64,000 nt of DNA from Nocardioides sp. AX2bis (GTDB lineage: Bacteria > Actinomycetota > Actinomycetes > Propionibacteriales > Nocardioidaceae). Within the stretch, counting starts at the first letter, position 1, and the number at the start of each line of letters is the position of its first letter. Below, piece after piece: positions 10,051 to 17,703 of this stretch. Below the pieces are notes generated by a model. It searched no databases. It was not told the origin of the DNA and worked only from the letters and a program-made list of their open reading frames with translations. The stretch lies in assembly GCF_902506435.1 (NCBI RefSeq), contig NZ_LR733215.1, positions 2,084,957 through 2,148,956 of the forward strand, in the 5' to 3' direction. Both the position numbers and the translations under genes were made by a program.

Positions 10051-10136
10051 TGTCCGAGGGGGGACTTGAACCCCCACGCCCTAATACGGGCACTAGCACC
10101 TCAAGCTAGCGCGTCTGCCAATTCCGCCACCCGGAC
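10051..10136 (-). tRNA. tRNA-Leu, anticodon GAG
   Basis: 86-nt class II tRNA. The acceptor stem pairs GUCCGGG with CUCGGAC (one G-U pair), the discriminator is A, and CCA is not encoded. The anticodon stem CUAGC/GCUAG closes the loop UUGAGGU, giving anticodon GAG for CUC codons. The long variable arm (UGCCCGUAUUAGGGCG) and the T loop GUUCAAGUC mark it as leucine. It sits beside the right repeat array of the APH cassette; tRNA genes are frequent integration points. Confidence 0.95.
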
Positions 10137-10215
10137 GAGTGCGGGCGCAACGTTAGCAAAGGCCGCGGCCCGGTCCCGCATCGGGCGGGTGGTGGGCAGG
10201 TGCCACGATGAGGCC

Positions 10216-11577
10216 ATGAGCAGCCACGGCGACCAGACGACCGGCGACGGCACCCGCACGGCCCCGCGCGACCCGGGCTACGACCCGGCTGCGGAGGTCG
10301 TCGAGACCTGCCGCGACCTGATCCGGATGGACACCTCCAACTACGGCGGCGCCGACGGCCCGGGGGAGCGGAAGGCCGCCGAGCACGTCGCCGCGCTGCT
10401 CGACGAGGTGGGCATCTCCTCCCAGCTGGTCGAGGCCGAGGCGGGCCGCACCTCCCTGATCGCGCACTGGGGCGGCGCCGACCGCTCGCGCACCGACAGC
10501 CTGCTCCTGCACGGCCACCTCGACGTCGTGCCGGCCGAGGCCGCCGACTGGCAGGTCGACCCGTTCAGCGGCGAGGTCCAGGACGGCTACGTCTGGGGCC
10601 GCGGCGCGGTCGACATGAAGGACTTCGACGCGATGCTGCTCTCAGTGGTCCGCGCCCGGGCACGCGCCGGCGCGGTCCCCGACCGCCCGGTCGTGCTGGC
10701 CTTCACCGCCGACGAGGAGGCCGGCGGGCACCTGGGCGCCGAGGTGCTCGTCCGCGAGCACGCCGACCAGCTCGAGGCCTGCACCGAGGCGGTCGGCGAG
10801 GTCGGCGGGTGGAGCGCGACCGTGCGCGGTCGCCGGGTCTACCTGATCGAGGCCGCGGAGAAGGGGATGGCCTGGATGCGGCTCACCGCCCGCGGCCGTG
10901 CCGGCCACGGCTCGATGATCAACCGCGAGAACGCCGTCACCGACCTGGCCGGCGCGATCGCCCGGATCGGCTCGTACGAGTGGCCGGTCCGGCTGACCCC
11001 GGCGATGCAGACGCTGCTGGCGGCGGTGGCCGACCTCGCCGGCACCGAGGCGACGCCCGAGAACGCGGAGTCGCTGGTCGAGGAGTTCGGGGGCGCCGCG
11101 CGGATGCTCGGCGCCGTCATCCGCAACACCGCGAACCCGACCATGCTGGGGGCCGGCTACAAGGTCAACGTCGTCCCCCAGGAGGCCACCGCCCACGTCG
11201 ACGGCCGCTTCCTGCCCGGCTTCGAGGACGAGTTCTTCGACACCCTCGCCGAGCTCTGCGGCGACCGCGTCGACATCGACTTCGTCAGCCACCAGAAGCC
11301 GTGGGAGACGCCGTACGAGGGCGCCCTGGTCGACGCCATGGGTCGCTCGCTGCTCGCCGAGGACCCCGGGGCGCTCGTCGCGCCGTACCTGATGAGCGGG
11401 GGCACCGACGCCAAGCACTTCACCCGGCTGGGGATGCGGTCCTACGGGTTCGCCCCGCTGCGCCTGCCCGACGACCTCGACTTCACCGCCCTGTTCCACG
11501 GCATCGACGAGCGCGTCCCGGTCGACGCGCTCGAGTTCGGCTCCCGGGTGCTCGACCGGTTCCTCGACGAGGTCTGA
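10216..11577 (+). CDS. M20/M25/M40 family metallo-hydrolase (peptidase)
   Basis: 453 residues. The two-zinc catalytic domain shows SLLLHGHLDVVP (first metal ligands His and Asp), VWGRGAVDMKDFDAM (bridging Asp), FTADEEAGGHLGAEVL (catalytic Glu-Glu), and a late ligand His in SGGTDAKHFTRLG. A dimerisation insert (about residues 225-340) includes RGRAGHGSMINRENAV. Such enzymes cut dipeptides or N-acyl amino acids in the cytosol; no signal peptide is seen. The ATG is 6 nt after CACGAT, a weak -10 box. A longer reading frame extends into the tRNA gene and is not credible. Confidence 0.88.
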   Translation: MSSHGDQTTGDGTRTAPRDPGYDPAAEVVETCRDLIRMDTSNYGGADGPGERKAAEHVAALLDEVGISSQLVEAEAGRTSLIAHWGGADRSRTDSLLLHGHLDVVPAEAADWQVDPFSGEVQDGYVWGRGAVDMKDFDAMLLSVVRARARAGAVPDRPVVLAFTADEEAGGHLGAEVLVREHADQLEACTEAVGEVGGWSATVRGRRVYLIEAAEKGMAWMRLTARGRAGHGSMINRENAVTDLAGAIARIGSYEWPVRLTPAMQTLLAAVADLAGTEATPENAESLVEEFGGAARMLGAVIRNTANPTMLGAGYKVNVVPQEATAHVDGRFLPGFEDEFFDTLAELCGDRVDIDFVSHQKPWETPYEGALVDAMGRSLLAEDPGALVAPYLMSGGTDAKHFTRLGMRSYGFAPLRLPDDLDFTALFHGIDERVPVDALEFGSRVLDRFLDEV

Positions 11578-11597
11578 CACGCCGGACGGCGGCCGGC

Positions 11598-11627
11598 TTG
11601 AACGACGAGGGGCTCGGTCGGCACAGT
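11598..11627 (+). promoter_or_regulatory. Possible promoter of the HesB-like gene
   Basis: TTGAAC (11598-11603) and CACAGT (11622-11627) are separated by 18 bp. A Shine-Dalgarno AAGGAG lies at 11653-11658 before the GTG start. Confidence 0.35.
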
Positions 11628-11664
11628 GGGGGGCTTCCTTGCCCGCTATCGGAAGGAGAGCCTC

Positions 11665-11958
11665 GTGCTCACCCTCACCGAGAACGCCAGCACCATCGTG
11701 AAGGACCTGAACGACCAGATCGCCACCGACCAGGGGCTCCCCGACGCCGGCCTGCGCATCTCCGGCGAGGACGGCCCCGAGCCGTCGTTCGCGGTCAGCG
11801 CGGCCCAGGAGCCGGCCGCCACCGACCTGGTGGTCGAGCAGGACGGCGCCCGGGTCTTCCTGGACGAGACCGCCCGCGTCGAGCTCGACGACAAGGTGCT
11901 CGACGCCAGCGTGGACGAGGCCGGCAACGTCGCCTTCGCCCTCGGGCTCCAGGGCTGA
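11665..11958 (+). CDS. HesB/IscA-like small protein without cysteines
   Basis: 97 residues starting at a GTG preceded by AAGGAG at a good distance. The pattern LTENASTIVKDLNDQ, GLRISGEDG, DLVVEQDGARVFLDETARVELDDKVLDA, AFALG follows the A-type iron-sulfur carrier fold (HesB/IscA). All three cysteines that bind iron in true carriers (C-x42-C-G-C) are absent; the protein has none. It is therefore unlikely to carry Fe-S clusters itself. Similar Cys-less proteins occur in actinobacteria with unknown role. It stands alone, and a hairpin follows before the convergent DUF5703 gene. Confidence 0.7.
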   Translation: MLTLTENASTIVKDLNDQIATDQGLPDAGLRISGEDGPEPSFAVSAAQEPAATDLVVEQDGARVFLDETARVELDDKVLDASVDEAGNVAFALGLQG

Positions 11959-11975
11959 GCGAGGCCCCGTCAGGG

Positions 11976-11994
11976 GGTGCTGCGCCGCAGCACC
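11976..11994. terminator. Hairpin between convergent HesB-like and DUF5703 genes
   Basis: 8-bp stem (arm GGTGCTGC) with a GCC loop, 17 nt after the HesB-like stop and 13 nt from the DUF5703 stop. It may serve both directions. Confidence 0.5.
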
Positions 11995-12007
11995 GCAGCA
12001 GCAGGGC

Positions 12008-12232
12008 CTAGAAGAACGTGGGTCGCAGCTGCCGGATGATCTTGCGGCGCAGCACCACCCGACGGGTCCCGTCGGACCCGATCCGCACCCGGTCGAGCTC
12101 CCAGCCACCGTGCTCGGCGCGCTCGACCAGCAGCTTGGTGACCACGCCGCGGGGGAACTCGCGGTCGAAGGTGACCTTGTCGAACTCCCACTCCACCGCG
12201 CGCCCGGGCGGGCGGCGACCCGCCCGGCTCAC
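12008..12232 (-). CDS. DUF5703 family small protein
   Basis: 74 residues from the GTG that overlaps the stop of the aldo/keto reductase gene (GTGA); the 62-residue form from GTG 12196 is an alternative and fits the family's usual length. The core EWEFDKVTFDREFPRGVV ... AEHGGWELDRVRIGSDGTRRVVLRRKIIRQ matches DUF5703, a small basic actinobacterial protein family of unknown function. It is probably co-translated with the reductase, but no functional link can be shown. Confidence 0.68.
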   Translation of the reverse strand: MSRAGRRPPGRAVEWEFDKVTFDREFPRGVVTKLLVERAEHGGWELDRVRIGSDGTRRVVLRRKIIRQLRPTFF

Positions 12233-13182
12233 CGCGAGCCCTCGGACACGTCGTCGAGGGCGGTCGCGATCTCGCGGGGCAACGTCTTGTCCTCCGTGCC
12301 GAGGGCGGCGGTGAGCTGGGCGGCGGTGCGCGAGCCGAGGATCGGTGCGGTCACGCCGTGGCGGTCGCGGACCCACACCAGCGCGACCTCCAGCGGGGTC
12401 CACCCGAGACCGTCGGCGGCGCGGGCGACGGCCTCCACCACGCGGGCGCTGTCCTCGTCGAGGTAGGCCCCCACGAAGCCCGAGAAGACCGGGGACGCCC
12501 CGCGGGAGTCCGAGGGCGTGCCCGCGCGGTACTTCCCGGTCAGCACCCCGCGCCCCAGCGGCGACCAGGGCAGCACGCCGAGCCCCAGGGCGTCGGCGGC
12601 CGGCAGCACCTCGTGCTCGACGGTGCGGTTGAGCAGGGAGTACTCGACCTGGGTCGAGACCAGCGGGCTGCGTCCGGGGACCGCCTGCTGCCAGGTCGCG
12701 GCGCGGGCGGTCTGCCAGCCGGCGTAGTTGGAGATGCCGACGTACGCCGCGCGTCCGGTCGCCACCGCGTGGTCCAGCGCGGCCAGCGTCTCCTCCATCG
12801 GCGCCGTGGCCGACCAGGTGTGCACCTGCCAGAGGTCCACGTGGTCGACGCCGAGGCGCGCCAGCGAGGCGTCCAGGGTGGCCAGCAGGTGGCGCCTCGA
12901 GGTGTCGACCACCCGGGCGCCGGACCGGCGCGAGATGCCGGCCTTCGTGGCCACCACCAGGTCGTCACGCGGCACGACGGTCCCGATCAGGGAGCCGAGC
13001 AGGGACTCCGAGCCGCCGTCGGTGTAGCCGGCGGCGGTGTCGACCAGGGTGCCGCCGGCCGCCACGAAGGCGGTCAGCTGCTCGCGCGCCTCGTGCTCGT
13101 CGGTGTCGGCACCCCAGGTCATCGTGCCGAGCCCGAGCCGCGAGACCGACAGACCGCTGCTCCCGAGGCGTCGCTGCTGCAT
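12229..13182 (-). CDS. Aldo/keto reductase
   Basis: 317-residue NADPH-dependent (beta/alpha)8-barrel oxidoreductase. The opening RRLGSSGLSVSRLGLGTMTWG is typical. The catalytic Asp and Tyr fall in TLVDTAAGYTDGGSESLLG (about residues 46-64), the Lys in VVATKAG, and the His in DLWQVHTWS. NADPH-binding residues are expected in TAPILGSRTAAQL near the C-terminus. The family reduces aldehydes and ketones, and the substrate cannot be inferred. A leaderless promoter (TACGGT, 6 nt before ATG) sets the start. The gene is divergent from uppP and coupled to the DUF5703 gene. Confidence 0.88.
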   Translation of the reverse strand: MQQRRLGSSGLSVSRLGLGTMTWGADTDEHEAREQLTAFVAAGGTLVDTAAGYTDGGSESLLGSLIGTVVPRDDLVVATKAGISRRSGARVVDTSRRHLLATLDASLARLGVDHVDLWQVHTWSATAPMEETLAALDHAVATGRAAYVGISNYAGWQTARAATWQQAVPGRSPLVSTQVEYSLLNRTVEHEVLPAADALGLGVLPWSPLGRGVLTGKYRAGTPSDSRGASPVFSGFVGAYLDEDSARVVEAVARAADGLGWTPLEVALVWVRDRHGVTAPILGSRTAAQLTAALGTEDKTLPREIATALDDVSEGSR

Positions 13183-13194
13183 GGCGCAACCGTA
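13183..13194 (-). promoter_or_regulatory. -10 box of the aldo/keto reductase gene
   Basis: Minus-strand TACGGT (13194-13189), 6 nt before the ATG; predicted leaderless. Confidence 0.55.
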
Positions 13195-13235
13195 GCGATC
13201 CGCGCGCCGCCTGCTGCCGCGACCCGCACGCGGTC

Positions 13236-13248
13236 TAGGGTCCTGACC
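13236..13248 (+). promoter_or_regulatory. -10 box of uppP
   Basis: TAGGGT at 13236-13241, 7 nt before the GTG start; predicted leaderless. Confidence 0.55.
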
Positions 13249-14073
13249 GTGTCGGACCTGCTCGAAGCCCTGGTGCTGGGGGTGATCCAGGGACTCACCG
13301 AGTTCCTGCCGATCTCCAGCAGCGCCCACCTGCGGATCTTCCCCGAGCTGTTCGGCTGGGGGGACCCCGGCGCCGCCTTCACCGCGGTCGTCCAGATCGG
13401 CACCGAGCTGGCGGTGCTGATCTACTTCCGCCGCGACATCTGGCGGATCGGCTCCATGTGGGCGCGCTCGCTGGTCCGGCCGGAGCTGCGCGGCCAGCTC
13501 GACGCCCGGATGGGCTGGTACATCATCGTCGGCTCGCTGCCGATCGTGGTGCTCGGCCTGCTCTTCGAGGACGCCATCGACCGTCAGCTGCGCAGCCTGT
13601 GGATCATCGGCACCACCCTGATCGTGCTCGGGATCGTGCTCGGCCTGGCCGACCGCTACGGCGCCAACGACCGGGGGCTGAACAAGCTCGGTCTCAAGCA
13701 CGCCGTGCTGATGGGCGCCGCCCAGGCCGCCGCGCTCGTGCCCGGGGTCTCCCGCTCCGGCGCCACCATCTCGATGGGCCGCGCGCTGGGCTACGAGCGC
13801 GCCGACGCCACCCGCTACGCCTTCCTGCTGGCCATCCCGGCCGTGGTCGGGGCGGGCGTCTACAAGCTCAAGGACGTCCCCGGCTCCGACAACCCGTACG
13901 GCTGGGGGCCGACGCTGCTGGCCACCGTCGTGTCGTTCGTGGTCGGGTACGCCGCCATCGCCTGGCTGCTGCGCTACGTCTCGACCCGCTCCTACACCCC
14001 GTTCGTGGTCTACCGGGTGCTGCTCGGGGCCGGCGTGCTGCTGCTCGTCGCCTTCGGCGTGCTCCAGGCCTGA
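13249..14073 (+). CDS. uppP: Undecaprenyl-diphosphatase
   Basis: 274-residue polytopic membrane enzyme that removes one phosphate from undecaprenyl pyrophosphate so the lipid carrier can be reused in cell-wall synthesis. Both signature motifs are present: GLTEFLPISSSAHLR (about residues 16-30) with the catalytic Glu, and ALVPGVSRSGATISMGR (about 160-176) with the PGxSRSG phosphate-binding sequence. Seven to eight hydrophobic helices fill the rest. Length and motifs are normal for the family. Loss or gain of this enzyme changes bacitracin sensitivity in other bacteria. The GTG start is set by the leaderless promoter. Confidence 0.95.
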   Translation: MSDLLEALVLGVIQGLTEFLPISSSAHLRIFPELFGWGDPGAAFTAVVQIGTELAVLIYFRRDIWRIGSMWARSLVRPELRGQLDARMGWYIIVGSLPIVVLGLLFEDAIDRQLRSLWIIGTTLIVLGIVLGLADRYGANDRGLNKLGLKHAVLMGAAQAAALVPGVSRSGATISMGRALGYERADATRYAFLLAIPAVVGAGVYKLKDVPGSDNPYGWGPTLLATVVSFVVGYAAIAWLLRYVSTRSYTPFVVYRVLLGAGVLLLVAFGVLQA

Positions 14074-14087
14074 GCCCGGCCCGGCCC

Positions 14088-14099
14088 TAGCATCGACCG
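14088..14099 (+). promoter_or_regulatory. -10 box of the VOC-family gene
   Basis: TAGCAT at 14088-14093, 6 nt before the ATG; predicted leaderless. Confidence 0.55.
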
Positions 14100-14510
14100 A
14101 TGACCGCACCCACGCCCTACCTCACGTTCCCGGGGACGGCCCGGGACGCGCTCGCCTTCTACGGCACGGTGTTCGGCTGCTCGGTCCAGGTCCACACCTT
14201 CGCCGAGATGTCGAGGACCGACGGGCCGGCCGACGCGGTCGCCCACGGGTACCTGGGCACCGGGCCGGTGGCCCTGTTCGCGGCGGACACGGCGGGCGAC
14301 GAGCGCGCCTTCCGTGCCGAGGGCCTGCTGTTCTCGCTGCTGGGCACCGCACCTCCGGCCACGCTGCGGGAGTGGTTCTCGGACCTCGCCGAGGGGGGCC
14401 GGGTGCTGGACGCGCTGCAGCAGCGTCCGTGGGGTGCCTGGGACGGCCAGGTGGTCGACCGGCACGGCCTCACCTGGCTGATCGGCTTCGAGGACGACCC
14501 CGACGCCTGA
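14100..14510 (+). CDS. VOC family protein (PhnB/glyoxalase-like)
   Basis: 136 residues with the split beta-alpha-beta pattern of the vicinal oxygen chelate fold: TPYLTFPGTARDALAFYGTVFG at the N-terminus, GYLGTGPVALFAAD in the middle, and WGAWDGQVVDRHGLTWLIGFE at the end. These match the PhnB-like subgroup. The order of metal-binding residues is incomplete, so enzymatic activity is uncertain and a binding role is possible. The gene is convergent with corA, the two stops being 3 nt apart, and has its own leaderless promoter. Confidence 0.8.
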   Translation: MTAPTPYLTFPGTARDALAFYGTVFGCSVQVHTFAEMSRTDGPADAVAHGYLGTGPVALFAADTAGDERAFRAEGLLFSLLGTAPPATLREWFSDLAEGGRVLDALQQRPWGAWDGQVVDRHGLTWLIGFEDDPDA

Positions 14511-14513
14511 GGC

Positions 14514-15494
14514 TCAGAGCCAGCCGGAGCGCTTGAAGAACCACCACAGCATCCCGGCGATCCCGGACATCAGCGCCAGCGCGAAGGCGTAGCCGTAGGT
14601 CCAGTGCAGCTCGGGCATGTGGTCGAAGTTCATGCCGTAGATGCCGGCGATCAGCGTCGGGACGACGACCAGCGCCGCGCCGGCGGAGATCTTGCGCATG
14701 TCGTCGTTCTGCTGCACCGAGATCCTGGCCAGGGAGGCGTCGAAGGCGGTGGACAGTAGGGAGTCGAGACCGTCGACGGCCTCCGCGGCCTGGGAGAGGT
14801 GGTCGGAGACGTCGCGGAAGAACGGGGAGGCCTCGTGGGTGATCCCGCGGACCTCGCCGGTCGAGAAGCGGCGCATCGGCTCGCGCAGCGGCAGCACCGC
14901 CCGCCGCACCTCGCTGATCTCGCGCTTGAGGATGTAGATGCGGCCCGAGTCGTCGGTCCGGGCGGGGGAGAAGACCGACGACTCCACCTCGTCCACGTCG
15001 ACCTGGAGCGCGTCGACCACGGCCACGTAGTCGTCGACGACCTGGTCGCACACCGCGTAGACCACCGCCGAGGGCCCGTGGGTCAGCACCTGCTCCTCGC
15101 CCTCGAGGTAGGTGCGGGCGCTCTGCAGGCCCGAGCCGTCGCCGTGGCGCACGGTCACCACGAAGTGGGCGCCGACGAAGAGGCTGATCTCGCCGGTCTC
15201 CACGGCGTCGTCCGCATCCACGTACCAGAGCGTCTTGAGCACGAGGAACAGCCCGTCGCCGTAGCGCTCGAGCTTGGGGCGCTGGTGGGCCTTGACGGCG
15301 TCCTCGACGGCGAGCGGGTGCAGGTCGAAGGCCTCGGCGACGTGGGAGAGCTCCTCGGCCGTCGGCTCGTGCAGCCCGATCCAGACGAAGTCGTGCGCGC
15401 CCTCGACCACCGAGCGCAGCGCGTGGTAGTCGTGCGGCTCGACGTCGAGCTCCTGGCGGCACCCGTCGCGGTAGACGGCGCTGTCGACGATCAC
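14514..15494 (-). CDS. corA: Magnesium and cobalt transport protein CorA
   Basis: 326 residues. A long cytosolic alpha/beta N-domain and a coiled stalk are followed by two C-terminal membrane helices. The signature loop YGMNFDHMPEL (GMN) joins the helices and forms the selectivity filter of the Mg2+ channel. The final basic tail KRSGWL is cytosolic. The start is set at GTG 15494, giving VIVDSAVYRDG, because a TACCGT -10 box ends exactly 6 nt before it and family members begin this way. An 11-codon longer form from GTG 15527 is possible. The gene is divergent from the phosphatase gene. Confidence 0.92.
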   Translation of the reverse strand: MIVDSAVYRDGCRQELDVEPHDYHALRSVVEGAHDFVWIGLHEPTAEELSHVAEAFDLHPLAVEDAVKAHQRPKLERYGDGLFLVLKTLWYVDADDAVETGEISLFVGAHFVVTVRHGDGSGLQSARTYLEGEEQVLTHGPSAVVYAVCDQVVDDYVAVVDALQVDVDEVESSVFSPARTDDSGRIYILKREISEVRRAVLPLREPMRRFSTGEVRGITHEASPFFRDVSDHLSQAAEAVDGLDSLLSTAFDASLARISVQQNDDMRKISAGAALVVVPTLIAGIYGMNFDHMPELHWTYGYAFALALMSGIAGMLWWFFKRSGWL

Positions 15495-15506
15495 CCGCAC
15501 ACGGTA
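15495..15506 (-). promoter_or_regulatory. -10 box of corA
   Basis: Minus-strand TACCGT (15506-15501), 6 nt before GTG 15494. It decides between two in-frame starts. Confidence 0.5.
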
Positions 15507-15531
15507 GGGCAGCAGGTGAGCCCCCACGGCC

Positions 15532-15544
15532 TAGGCTCGCGCCC
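15532..15544 (+). promoter_or_regulatory. -10 box of the histidine phosphatase gene
   Basis: TAGGCT at 15532-15537, 7 nt before the ATG; predicted leaderless. Confidence 0.55.
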
Positions 15545-16264
15545 ATGGCCACCGTCATCCTCGTCCGTCACGGCCGCACCAGCGCGAACGCCAGCGGCAC
15601 CCTGGCCGGTCGGACCCCGGGCGTGCGACTGGACGAGACCGGGGTCGGTCAGGCCCGGCGCACCGCCGAGCGGCTCGCGCCCGTCCCGCTGGCCGGCGTG
15701 GTCAGCAGCCCGCTCGAGCGCTGCAAGCAGACCGCCCGCGAGATCCTGCGCGCCCGCCCGGCCGACGGCCCCGAGGTCCCGCTGAGCACCGACAAGGGCC
15801 TGGTCGAGTGCGACTACGGCGACTGGCAGGGCCGGCTGCTCAAGGACCTCGCCAAGGAGCCGCTGTGGTCCACGGTGCAGGCGCAGCCGTCCGCGGTCAC
15901 CTTCCCCGGCGGCGAGTCCATGGCGACGATGCAGTCGCGCGTCGTCGCCGCCGTACGCCGCCACGACGCCGCGGTGACGGCCAGCCACGGCGACGGGGGC
16001 GTGTGGGTGGCGGTCAGCCACGGCGACCTGATCAAGGCGGTGCTGGCCGACGCCCTGGGGATGCACCTGGACCTGTTCCAGCGGATCACGGTCGACCCGG
16101 CGTCGGTCTCGATCGTGCGCTACACCGGCAGCCGGCCGTACGTCGTGGCCTCGAACACCCACGCCGGTGACCTGTCCTGGATGGCGCCGAAGCCGCAGGC
16201 CGAGGGCGAGGAGGCCGCCGCTGCCGACGACGCCGCGGTCGGCGGGGGAGCCGGCCCGGCCTGA
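15545..16264 (+). CDS. Histidine phosphatase family protein (MSMEG_4193-type)
   Basis: 239 residues of the phosphoglycerate-mutase-like superfamily. The catalytic His is in ILVRHGRTSANASG (RHG at the N-terminus). The second active-site group is SSPLERCKQTA, the acid is in LVECDYGDWQG, and the second His is in VAVSHGDLIKAVLADALG. The Ala/Glu-rich C-terminal tail is not conserved. The cluster phosphatase - DUF3090 - SCO1664 - mshC is kept together in many actinobacteria and is probably linked to mycothiol biology. The exact substrate is unknown. A perfect 11-bp hairpin follows. Confidence 0.87.
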   Translation: MATVILVRHGRTSANASGTLAGRTPGVRLDETGVGQARRTAERLAPVPLAGVVSSPLERCKQTAREILRARPADGPEVPLSTDKGLVECDYGDWQGRLLKDLAKEPLWSTVQAQPSAVTFPGGESMATMQSRVVAAVRRHDAAVTASHGDGGVWVAVSHGDLIKAVLADALGMHLDLFQRITVDPASVSIVRYTGSRPYVVASNTHAGDLSWMAPKPQAEGEEAAAADDAAVGGGAGPA

Positions 16265-16266
16265 GT

Positions 16267-16290
16267 CCGGTCGCGACGGGTCGCGACCGG
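16267..16290 (+). terminator. Hairpin after the histidine phosphatase gene
   Basis: Perfect 11-bp stem (arm CCGGTCGCGAC) with a 2-nt loop, starting 3 nt after the stop codon. Confidence 0.6.
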
Positions 16291-16315
16291 GCACGACCAC
16301 CCTTCAGGCACGTCA

Positions 16316-16328
16316 TAGGGTGAGCGAC
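16316..16328 (+). promoter_or_regulatory. -10 box of the DUF3090 gene
   Basis: TAGGGT at 16316-16321, 7 nt before the ATG; predicted leaderless, serving DUF3090 and the coupled SCO1664 gene. Confidence 0.55.
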
Positions 16329-16907
16329 ATGCCCATCGTCCACGGATTCGACCCTCCCGAGCGCTTCGTCGCCGGCACCGTCGGCGAGCCGGGCTCGCGC
16401 ACCTTCTTCCTCCAGGCCCGTTCGGGTCCGCGCATCGTCAGCGTCGCGCTGGAGAAGCAGCAGGTGGCCGCCCTCGCCGAGCGCGTGGACGAGCTGCTCG
16501 ACGAGGTGATGGCCAGCGACAGCACCGAGGGCTTGGTGCCCGCGGTCGCGCCGGTCGCGCTGGAGGACCGGGCCCCGCTCGAGCAGCCGATCGAGGAGGA
16601 GTTCCGCGCCGGCACCATGACCCTGTCGTGGGACCCCGACGACGAGCGGGTCGTGATCGAGGTCTTCCCGTTCGTCGAGGCCGCCGTCGTCGGCCCGGAC
16701 CAGGTCGACGACGAGGCCGACGAGCCGGAGCCCGACGAGATGATGCTGGTCCGGCTCGAGCCCGGGACCGCCCGTGCCTTCGTCAAGCGCACCGAGCAGG
16801 TGCTCGAGGCCGGCCGCCCGTCCTGCCCGTTCTGCGGCATCCCGGTGGACCCCGACGGCCACCTGTGCGTGCGGGCGAACGGGTTCAAGCGGCGCGACCC
16901 CGCGTGA
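16329..16907 (+). CDS. DUF3090 family protein
   Basis: 192 residues. The opening MPIVHGFDPPERFVAGTVGEPGSRTFFLQAR and the C-terminal RPSCPFCGIPVDPDGHLC are family hallmarks. The latter is a CxxC...C pair (with a final Cys in HLC) that could bind zinc. The middle is acidic. Function is unknown, but the gene is almost always next to the SCO1664 gene and mshC in actinobacteria. The stop overlaps the next start as GTGA, so the two proteins are made together and may form a complex. Confidence 0.88.
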   Translation: MPIVHGFDPPERFVAGTVGEPGSRTFFLQARSGPRIVSVALEKQQVAALAERVDELLDEVMASDSTEGLVPAVAPVALEDRAPLEQPIEEEFRAGTMTLSWDPDDERVVIEVFPFVEAAVVGPDQVDDEADEPEPDEMMLVRLEPGTARAFVKRTEQVLEAGRPSCPFCGIPVDPDGHLCVRANGFKRRDPA

Positions 16908-17680
16908 CCGGCACCCCGGAGGAGCAGCCGCTCCCGACCGGTGACGTCGAGCTGCGCGGGCGGATCATGCCGGCGTCGAACGCCACCTTCCTCGGCGAGC
17001 TCGACGGCGTCCAGGTGGTCTACAAGCCGGCCGCCGGCGAGCGGCCGCTGTGGGACTTCCCGGACGGGACGCTGGCCGACCGGGAGGTCGCGGCGTATCT
17101 CGTCTCCCGCGCCACCGAGTGGGACGTCGTCCCCCAGACCTGGCTGGCCGAGGGCCCCCACGGCCTGGGCATGATGCAGCGCTGGCAGGAGCCGGACCCC
17201 GAGCAGGACGCCGTCACGATCGTCAGCGAGGGCGAGCTGCCCGACGGCTACCTCTCGGTCTTCGACGGGCTCGACGAGCGGGACCGCGCCGTCACGCTGG
17301 TCCACGAGGACACCGCGGCCCTGCGCCGGATGGCGGTCTTCGACGTGCTGGTCAACAACGCCGACCGCAAGGGCGGCCACGTGCTGGAGATGACCGGCGG
17401 CCACCGCTACGGCGTCGACCACGGCGTCGCGCTGCACCACGAGCACAAGCTGCGCACGGTGCTCTGGGGCTGGCGCGGCGACGCGCTGAGCGACGAGGAG
17501 GTCTCCGGCGTGCTGCGCGTGCGCGAGGCGCTCGGCGGCTGGCTCGGCGCGGCCCTGGCCGACCACCTCACCGACCTCGAGATCGCCTGCGTCGACCAGC
17601 GCGCGCGACGCCTGCTGGACCGCGGCTGCTTCCCCGCACCGCGGGGGGAGTACCCCGCCATCCCCTGGCCGCCGTTCTGA
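16904..17680 (+). CDS. SCO1664 family protein (PI3/PI4-kinase-like)
   Basis: 258 residues from the GTG overlapping the DUF3090 stop. Visible elements are FLGELDGVQVVYKPAAGERPLWDFPDG (nucleotide-binding-like Lys), VLVNNADRKGGHVLEM (catalytic NNADRKxxH pattern), and YGVDHGVALHHEHKLRTVLWGW (DHG metal-binding pattern). These resemble the ATP-binding core of the phosphatidylinositol-kinase-like HipA/Fic-related fold, so a kinase acting on a protein or small molecule is inferred. Its genomic tie to DUF3090 and mshC is conserved. Nothing is truncated. Confidence 0.83.
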   Translation: MTGTPEEQPLPTGDVELRGRIMPASNATFLGELDGVQVVYKPAAGERPLWDFPDGTLADREVAAYLVSRATEWDVVPQTWLAEGPHGLGMMQRWQEPDPEQDAVTIVSEGELPDGYLSVFDGLDERDRAVTLVHEDTAALRRMAVFDVLVNNADRKGGHVLEMTGGHRYGVDHGVALHHEHKLRTVLWGWRGDALSDEEVSGVLRVREALGGWLGAALADHLTDLEIACVDQRARRLLDRGCFPAPRGEYPAIPWPPF

Positions 17681-17691
17681 CCGCGGGCCTC

Positions 17692-17703
17692 TAGGCTGCG
17701 CCC
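17692..17703 (+). promoter_or_regulatory. -10 box of mshC
   Basis: TAGGCT at 17692-17697, 6 nt before the ATG; predicted leaderless. Confidence 0.55.
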
